A stretch of 11,580 nt of DNA from Deltaproteobacteria bacterium (GTDB taxonomy: Bacteria > Myxococcota_A > UBA9042 > DTJE01), in assembly GCA_013151875.1 (NCBI GenBank), contig JAADHL010000080.1:1-11580 (forward strand), given 5' to 3'. The translations under genes and the position numbers were made by a program. Shown here piece after piece: positions 7,196 to 11,580 of this stretch; position 1 is the stretch's first letter; each line of letters starts with the position of its first letter. The notes under the pieces were generated by a model. The model had not been told where the DNA came from, ran no database searches, and saw nothing but the letters and a program-made list of their open reading frames with translations.

Positions 7196-7594
7196 ATGGA
7201 CGGACCGACTGCAACCGTAAGCGTCATTGTCGAATTCGAGGACGTGGACTCGTATCGCATCGCGCATCATTCGAAGCTGGTCTGCTATCTCGAGCGCGCC
7301 CGTCTGAGACTGTTGAAGGGACTGGACCTCCCATTGGGACCCGATGACCGGGTCTTTCCGGTGATGCACGAACTGAATGTCAAATTCCACAGACCGGCAC
7401 GCCTGCTCGATCACCTGGATGTGACCGCGGAACTGGCCCGGGTCGATGAGTTCAGGGTGGTCCTGAAATACAGGATCAGACGCGAAGGCCAACTGGTTGC
7501 GCGCGCCACCAGTTCCATCGCCTTTGTGGACCTGGAAAGCGGAGCTCCGGTTACCGTGCCTGAAAAACTATTTCAACAATTCGGGGACTTGTGA
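7196..7594 (+). CDS. 4-hydroxybenzoyl-CoA/YbgC-type hotdog thioesterase
   Basis: A 132-residue single hotdog-fold protein of the 4HBT/YbgC family, which hydrolyses acyl-CoA or acyl-ACP thioesters. The active-site helix region reads EFEDVDSYRIAHHSK (13-27), aligning with the YEDTDAGGVVYH pattern of YbgC. Asp18 corresponds to the catalytic Asp, and CYLERAR follows where the family has FYERAR. NVKFHRPARLLDHLDV and the AFVDLESGAPVTVPE end are also typical. The Gly-Gly after the catalytic Asp is replaced by Tyr-Arg, and His24-His25 replaces Tyr-His, so substrate preference may differ. ATG 7196, 2 nt after the previous stop, is chosen because GGCGGA lies just upstream and the fold begins there. The longer ATG 7160 version adds 12 unrelated residues inside the preceding gene. 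In this operon it probably releases or edits ACP-bound chains. Confidence 0.8.
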   Translation: MDGPTATVSVIVEFEDVDSYRIAHHSKLVCYLERARLRLLKGLDLPLGPDDRVFPVMHELNVKFHRPARLLDHLDVTAELARVDEFRVVLKYRIRREGQLVARATSSIAFVDLESGAPVTVPEKLFQQFGDL

Positions 7595-8817
7595 TGGGCG
7601 AACGGCGCGTATTCGTCACCGGAATGGGGCTGATGACCGGCCTCGGACTGGACATGAAATCAACCTGGGAGGGGATCCTTCGAGGTGACAGACCGGCCGG
7701 GCGCTTCACCCTGTTCGACCCTTCCGAGGTTGACGCTCCGGTAGGCGTGGAGCTGCCCGACGGCGCCGACGACCTGTTCAAGAAACACATCAAGCCGCGC
7801 AGCCGCAAGCAGATGACCCGGGGGACCCGCATGTCCCTGGTTTGCGCGGCCATGGCGATCGAGGACTCCGGCCTGGACGTAAAAACCGTGGACAGGCAGC
7901 GAATCGGCGTGGTGGCAGGGGCTACGGGCACGGGATACGCCCCACCGACAAATGAAAGGGACGGCAATCGTATCCTGCGCAACATGGCCAGTTCACCGGC
8001 CGCGTGGATCAGCCTGAAACTGGGCTTTCTGGGCCCCTCGTCAGTCGTCAGTTCGGCTTGTTCGTCGGGGACGTACGCCCTGCATGCCGCTTGGATGCTG
8101 ATCCAGTCCGGCGAGTGCGACGTGGTGGTGGCCGGCGCGGCGGACTCGACCCTGAACGCGCTGGATGTCCAGGGGTTCTGCGACCTGATGGCCCTTGCCG
8201 TCCCCGATGACGGCGAAGACCCGCGCACGCTCTCGCGCCCGTTCCACAAGGACAGGAAGGGCTTCGTCATGGGCGAAGGCGGCGGCATGATGGTGCTGGA
8301 GTCCGAGGAATCCGCCCGTGCGCGGGGCGCCCGGATACGCGCCCTGCTGCACCGACCGGGCCTGTCGTCGGAGGGGTACAACATCCTGTCGCCCGAGCCG
8401 GGCGGGACCGGCATGGCCCGGACCATGAGCCTGGCGCTGGACGCCGCGGGCCTGAAGCCAGGAAACATCGGCTACGTCAACGCCCACGGCACTTCCACCC
8501 AGCTTAACGACCTGTACGAAACCCAGGCCATAAAGGCCGTGTTCGGCGACCATGCTCATTCACTCGCGGTTTCTTCGACGAAGGCGGCCCACGGGCACTG
8601 CCTCGCCGCGGCCGCGGGCGTTGAAACGGTGCTGTCGGTCCTTGCCCTGGAAAACGGCGTGATACCGCCCACTCTCAACCTCACCGAGGTTGATTCCGAA
8701 CTGGATCTGGACTACGTGCCCCTCAGCCCCCGCGAACAGCGACTGGACCACGTCATGTGCAACAGCTTCGCCTTCGGGGGGCAGAACGGGGTCAGCATTT
8801 TCAGCCGGTACGAATGA
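7594..8817 (+). CDS. FabF/KAS II-type beta-ketoacyl-ACP synthase
   Basis: A 407-residue condensing enzyme, the usual length of FabF. The N-terminus VFVTGMGLMTGLG is diagnostic. The Cys-His-His triad is intact: Cys156 in SSACSSG, His298 in NAHGTSTQLND, and His335 in TKAAHGHCLAAAAG with Lys330 nearby. The C-terminal glycine motif is FAFGGQN, in place of the housekeeping FGFGGTN. The variant is compatible with a specialised ketosynthase, as found in aryl polyene or lipid loci. An intact triad implies real decarboxylative Claisen condensation, so malonyl-ACP must be supplied from somewhere. ATG 7594 shares one base with the preceding TGA (TGATG); GTG 7591 is the alternative start. No chain-length-factor partner is seen directly beside it, and the next gene is a KAS III-like protein instead. 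Confidence 0.9.
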   Translation: MGERRVFVTGMGLMTGLGLDMKSTWEGILRGDRPAGRFTLFDPSEVDAPVGVELPDGADDLFKKHIKPRSRKQMTRGTRMSLVCAAMAIEDSGLDVKTVDRQRIGVVAGATGTGYAPPTNERDGNRILRNMASSPAAWISLKLGFLGPSSVVSSACSSGTYALHAAWMLIQSGECDVVVAGAADSTLNALDVQGFCDLMALAVPDDGEDPRTLSRPFHKDRKGFVMGEGGGMMVLESEESARARGARIRALLHRPGLSSEGYNILSPEPGGTGMARTMSLALDAAGLKPGNIGYVNAHGTSTQLNDLYETQAIKAVFGDHAHSLAVSSTKAAHGHCLAAAAGVETVLSVLALENGVIPPTLNLTEVDSELDLDYVPLSPREQRLDHVMCNSFAFGGQNGVSIFSRYE

Positions 8818-9980
8818 AGAAAAGCGAGGATAAAGTGACTGCCTCCGTTTTTCCGGTGGGGTCCGGCACCTATCTGCCAGGTGATCCGATACCCGTGGAA
8901 AAGGCCCAGGAAGTCCTCGGCGAACTGACCGAGGCCCCGAGGAAAATCCGCCGCTGGATGGCGTCCATGGATACCGTCATGCGCGAGATCCTCGACATTA
9001 CGTACGTTCATTACGCCATCGACCCAATCACCAGGGAGTTCACGGACGACAACGTGACCATGGGGACGGCCGCGGCGCGCGCGGCCCTGGAAATGGCGGC
9101 AATGGACCCATCCGAAATCGACCTCATCTGCTACGGATCGGCCCACCAGGACCAGATGCCTACGGCCTCGGTGCGCATCCAGGAGGCCCTGGGGATCGAG
9201 TCGTGCGCCGAGTTTTCCATCCACGCCAATTGCACGTCGGCGTACAAGGCGATTTATCTGGCGCATCAGTTGCTGGCCACGGGCAGGTATCGCAACGCCC
9301 TGGTGATCTCGTCGGGCATCTCGTCGTCCGAATTACGCGCCGAATACTACAATCAGCAACTGGTGGACAAAGAGTCCCTGTTCCTTAGGTGGTTTCTGTC
9401 GGACGGAGCAGGCGCTCTGGTGCTGACCACTGATCCAGCCCGGTCGAGGGGCCTGGAACTCGAAACGACCTACGTCGAGTCAGTGGGCGGCAAGAGACCC
9501 AGCCTGATGTTCAACAACCGGCCGGCCCTCTATCTGAACCCTGTCGAGGAGTACGAAAAGGGGCTGCACCATCTACGCCAGCATTTCAGAAACGAACTTG
9601 CCACCGGGATCTTCCAGGAGGAAGGCGGGTCGGTGTTCTTGAACGGCTTCAAACGCATGCTGGACCAGGGCGGCATCGATCCGTCCACGATAAGGATCTT
9701 CCAGATAAACCTCCCGGCGAAGCATATCGTGGAGGCGGTTGCCGAGGAATGCCTGGAGCTGGGCATCCCCGGGGACAGGATCTTTACGCAGATGGACAGT
9801 CTGGGGTACACCGGCCCGCCCATGGTACTGATCTGCCTGGACTCGATCATGAGGGAAAGCAGGTTGTCCGCGGGCGACAGGGTCGTCAGCTTCGTCACGG
9901 AGGTCAGCAAATTCATGCAGGCGGGGTATTCGATCAGAGCCGTCAACAGTCAATCATCCATGACTCATGATCCGGCATGA
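8814..9980 (+). CDS. KAS III (FabH)-like condensing enzyme with altered triad
   Basis: A 388-residue thiolase-fold protein of the FabH/KAS III group, longer than E. coli FabH (about 317). The nucleophile is Cys140 in HANCTSAYKA. The SDGAGALVL motif (196-204) and a C-terminal FabH-like domain are clear. Ungapped alignment of the C-terminal part with FabH pairs LPAKHIVEAV with VPHQANLRII, putting Ala302 where the catalytic His should be; a His occurs two residues later, at 304. The GNTS motif is GYTG, so Tyr332 replaces the Asn. It may therefore act as an acyl transferase, a non-standard ketosynthase, or a partner of the FabF-type enzyme. ATG 8814 overlaps the previous stop as ATGA. GTG 8835, preceded by GCGAGGA, would give 381 residues and is a real alternative. 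Classification as KAS III-like is firm, but the reaction is uncertain. Confidence 0.8.
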   Translation: MKKSEDKVTASVFPVGSGTYLPGDPIPVEKAQEVLGELTEAPRKIRRWMASMDTVMREILDITYVHYAIDPITREFTDDNVTMGTAAARAALEMAAMDPSEIDLICYGSAHQDQMPTASVRIQEALGIESCAEFSIHANCTSAYKAIYLAHQLLATGRYRNALVISSGISSSELRAEYYNQQLVDKESLFLRWFLSDGAGALVLTTDPARSRGLELETTYVESVGGKRPSLMFNNRPALYLNPVEEYEKGLHHLRQHFRNELATGIFQEEGGSVFLNGFKRMLDQGGIDPSTIRIFQINLPAKHIVEAVAEECLELGIPGDRIFTQMDSLGYTGPPMVLICLDSIMRESRLSAGDRVVSFVTEVSKFMQAGYSIRAVNSQSSMTHDPA

Positions 9981-10912
9981 AGCAGGACGTGGCCAGGACT
10001 GGAACCGCCGGGCTGGTGTTTCCAGGGGCGGGGATCGCGCCGTCAGGCTATGAGGCGCAGTTTTTCAATCGTCATGCCGGCCTCATGGGTCCGCTCATGG
10101 CCCGGTCGTCGGAATTCACCGGCACGGATCTCGAGGCGGCTCTGACCATGGACGGAATGGACGGTCTGGATGCGCTGTCTACGCAGGTGTTCACCTACGC
10201 CTACAGTCTGGGCATGAACAAGGTCCTCCTGTCGAAAGGCGTGGTCCCGGTCCTGGTGGCGGGTCACAGCCTCGGCATCTACGCCGCGCTTGCGGCCGCC
10301 CGCTGCGTATCCTTCGAGGATGGACTGGCCCTGGTGAAAACGGCGTACGACCTGGCAACAACGGCGTGCCAAAGTCGCGATTGTGGAATGCTGGCAACCG
10401 CCGGCCTGACCCTTACCGAGGTTGATGAAATCCTGGGTCGGCTGGCTGCTCCAACCCTGCTCCGTGTCATCACCAACAGTTCGATGTCACAAGTGGTGGC
10501 AGGCGATCTGAAAGCCCTGGAGGCATTCGAAAAGGCCGCGCGCGACGCCGATGCCACCCGTATCTTGTGGCTGGACAGGGAGGTGGCGTACCATCACCCC
10601 ACATTCCTGGCAAAGGCGTGTGGTGATTTTGCGAAGGCAATGGCCGGGATTGAGTTCAAGGACCCCGCGGTTCCTATCATTTCCAGCTTGAACGCGGACA
10701 CGCTGACCACCGCGGACCAGGCAAGGGACTTCACAGTGCAAAACCTGTCGTCGCCCATCGACTGGCGGGCAGTGCTGCTGGCCTTCGGGAAACGCGGCGT
10801 CGAGACGGTCTTCGAGACAGGGCCGGGAACCACCCTGACCCGAATGGGACGATTCGTGGACACTGCTTTCAGCTACCTCAACGTAAAGAAAATCAGCAGG
10901 AGAGGCGGTTGA
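9977..10912 (+). CDS. FabD-like ACP acyltransferase lacking the malonyl-binding Arg
   Basis: A 311-residue acyltransferase of the FabD fold (E. coli FabD is about 309). Ser98 lies in AGHSLG and His206 in EVAYHH, forming the usual Ser-His dyad, and Gln255 matches FabD Gln250. The alignment with E. coli FabD from GHSLG onward is ungapped for about 45 residues. It places Ala123 where FabD has Arg117, the residue that holds the malonyl carboxylate. The N-terminal GQGSQ is GAGIA. Loss of that Arg usually accompanies a shift from malonyl to uncharged acyl groups, so this enzyme may load an acyl-CoA or another monocarboxylic unit onto the ACP (inference). ATG 9977 overlaps the preceding TGA as ATGA and has no clear ribosome binding site of its own, so coupling is likely. 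If it does not move malonyl units, malonyl-ACP must come from the housekeeping FabD. Confidence 0.85.
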   Translation: MKQDVARTGTAGLVFPGAGIAPSGYEAQFFNRHAGLMGPLMARSSEFTGTDLEAALTMDGMDGLDALSTQVFTYAYSLGMNKVLLSKGVVPVLVAGHSLGIYAALAAARCVSFEDGLALVKTAYDLATTACQSRDCGMLATAGLTLTEVDEILGRLAAPTLLRVITNSSMSQVVAGDLKALEAFEKAARDADATRILWLDREVAYHHPTFLAKACGDFAKAMAGIEFKDPAVPIISSLNADTLTTADQARDFTVQNLSSPIDWRAVLLAFGKRGVETVFETGPGTTLTRMGRFVDTAFSYLNVKKISRRGG

Positions 10913-11580
10913 GAATACTTATCGCAGGCGCCGGAAAGATGGCCCGCAACGTGGGTTTTTTTCTGCTGCGCCGGGGCATGGACGTGGTCTGGGCGGATCG
11001 CGAGCGCGACTGGCTCGCTGCCCTGGAGAAACGCATCGGCAAGGACCTGAGACGCCTGGATTTCATCGACGGGGAAACCACGACCGGGAAGGCGTCGTTT
11101 TTTTCGGCCGACGATGGCGGCCTCCCCGAATGCGACTGCCTGATCGAAACGATAGAAGAGGATGCGCCGGCCAAGCGCGCAATCATAAAGGCGTTGCGTG
11201 AACGTATCGTCGAAGGCGGCCCGCTGCTGACCAACTCGTCCTCGATCCTTCCGGGCGAACTGGGAAAGGGCGTCGCAGGGGCGCACTTCTTCTACCCGGT
11301 GGACATGACCGGGTTCGTGGAGGCGATCTTCGACGAGGCCACGGACGGCAACGAAAGGGTCCAGGTCCTGGGATTTCTGCGCTCTCTCGACCTCGACGTG
11401 ATAGAGCAGGGCCCTGCCAATGCGTTCGCGGCCAACAGGCTGTTTCTGCCCGTACAGAACGAATGCTTCAAGGCGGTCATGGCAGGCGTTGCGCCGAATC
11501 TGGTGGACCGGGCATCCGTTTCCGAAGCCCTGCCCGCCGGGACCCTTGCAATGATGGATTCAATCGGCCTGGACACGGTG
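10909..11580 (+). CDS. 3-hydroxyacyl-CoA dehydrogenase-like NAD(P)-binding protein, partial (cut by window edge)
   Basis: A reading frame of 224 codons stays open to the right edge. It starts at TTG 10909, whose last two bases lie in the TGA stop of the acyltransferase (TTGA overlap), with AGGAG (10898-10902) 6 nt upstream. The first residues RILIAGAGKMARNVGFFLL form a Rossmann GxGxMG-like turn, with Ala in place of the last Gly. DCLIETIEED, TNSSSILPGEL and AHFFYPVDMTGFVEAI then follow as in 3-hydroxyacyl-CoA dehydrogenases. The family's Ser, His and Glu appear present, and NRLFLPVQNE matches the NRLL.P..NE segment that opens the C-terminal domain. Such enzymes interconvert 3-hydroxyacyl and 3-ketoacyl thioesters. 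Here it could reduce the ketoacyl product of the ketosynthases in place of a FabG-type reductase. The rest of the C-terminal domain lies outside the window. Confidence 0.8.
   Translation, partial: MRILIAGAGKMARNVGFFLLRRGMDVVWADRERDWLAALEKRIGKDLRRLDFIDGETTTGKASFFSADDGGLPECDCLIETIEEDAPAKRAIIKALRERIVEGGPLLTNSSSILPGELGKGVAGAHFFYPVDMTGFVEAIFDEATDGNERVQVLGFLRSLDLDVIEQGPANAFAANRLFLPVQNECFKAVMAGVAPNLVDRASVSEALPAGTLAMMDSIGLDTV

Overview
The window looks like chromosomal DNA of a GC-rich Gram-negative bacterium (roughly 60% GC by eye). Type IV pilus motor genes, several cobalamin-dependent radical SAM enzymes and a discrete type II fatty-acid-synthase-like operon would fit an anaerobic or facultative member of the former Deltaproteobacteria or a related phylum. 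No rRNA, tRNA or housekeeping marker fixes the taxonomy, so this is an inference. No transposase, integrase, CRISPR array or tRNA gene is visible.

Layout. (1) Positions 1-1594, minus strand: two tandem PilT-type pilus retraction ATPases. The first carries an extra N-terminal MshEN-like domain; the second is cut by the left edge. (2) 1595-1821: divergent intergenic region with a good sigma70-like promoter firing rightward. (3) 1822-6217: three B12-binding-domain radical SAM proteins, one on plus and two on minus. The plus gene converges on the minus pair with an 18-bp overlap that contains a perfect 13-bp palindrome. (4) 6218-6514: a 297-bp divergent regulatory region with a candidate promoter in each direction. 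(5) 6515 to the right edge, plus strand: a tightly packed operon of acyl carrier protein, AcpS-type phosphopantetheinyl transferase, hotdog thioesterase, FabF-type ketosynthase, KAS III-like condensing enzyme, FabD-like acyltransferase, and a 3-hydroxyacyl-CoA-dehydrogenase-like protein that runs off the edge. Junctions are 1-4 nt overlaps, a 26-nt overlap or a 2-nt gap.

Working model (inference). Regions 3-5 are one locus for an unusual acyl product. A dedicated ACP, activated by its own transferase, carries a chain handled by the ketosynthases and acyltransferase. The dehydrogenase would set the beta-carbon oxidation state and the thioesterase would release or edit the chain. The radical SAM/B12 enzymes would then perform radical chemistry such as methylation, C-C bond formation or rearrangement. 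The gene mix recalls the loci proposed by comparative genomics for ladderane lipids of anammox bacteria and the related lipid-biosynthesis B12/radical SAM families, but no product can be assigned from sequence alone.

Two enzymes look altered where specificity or catalysis is decided. The FabD-like protein has Ala where malonyl transferases carry the carboxylate-binding Arg. The KAS III-like protein keeps its Cys but lacks the usual His and Asn of the triad. Together they suggest chemistry different from ordinary malonyl-driven fatty acid initiation.
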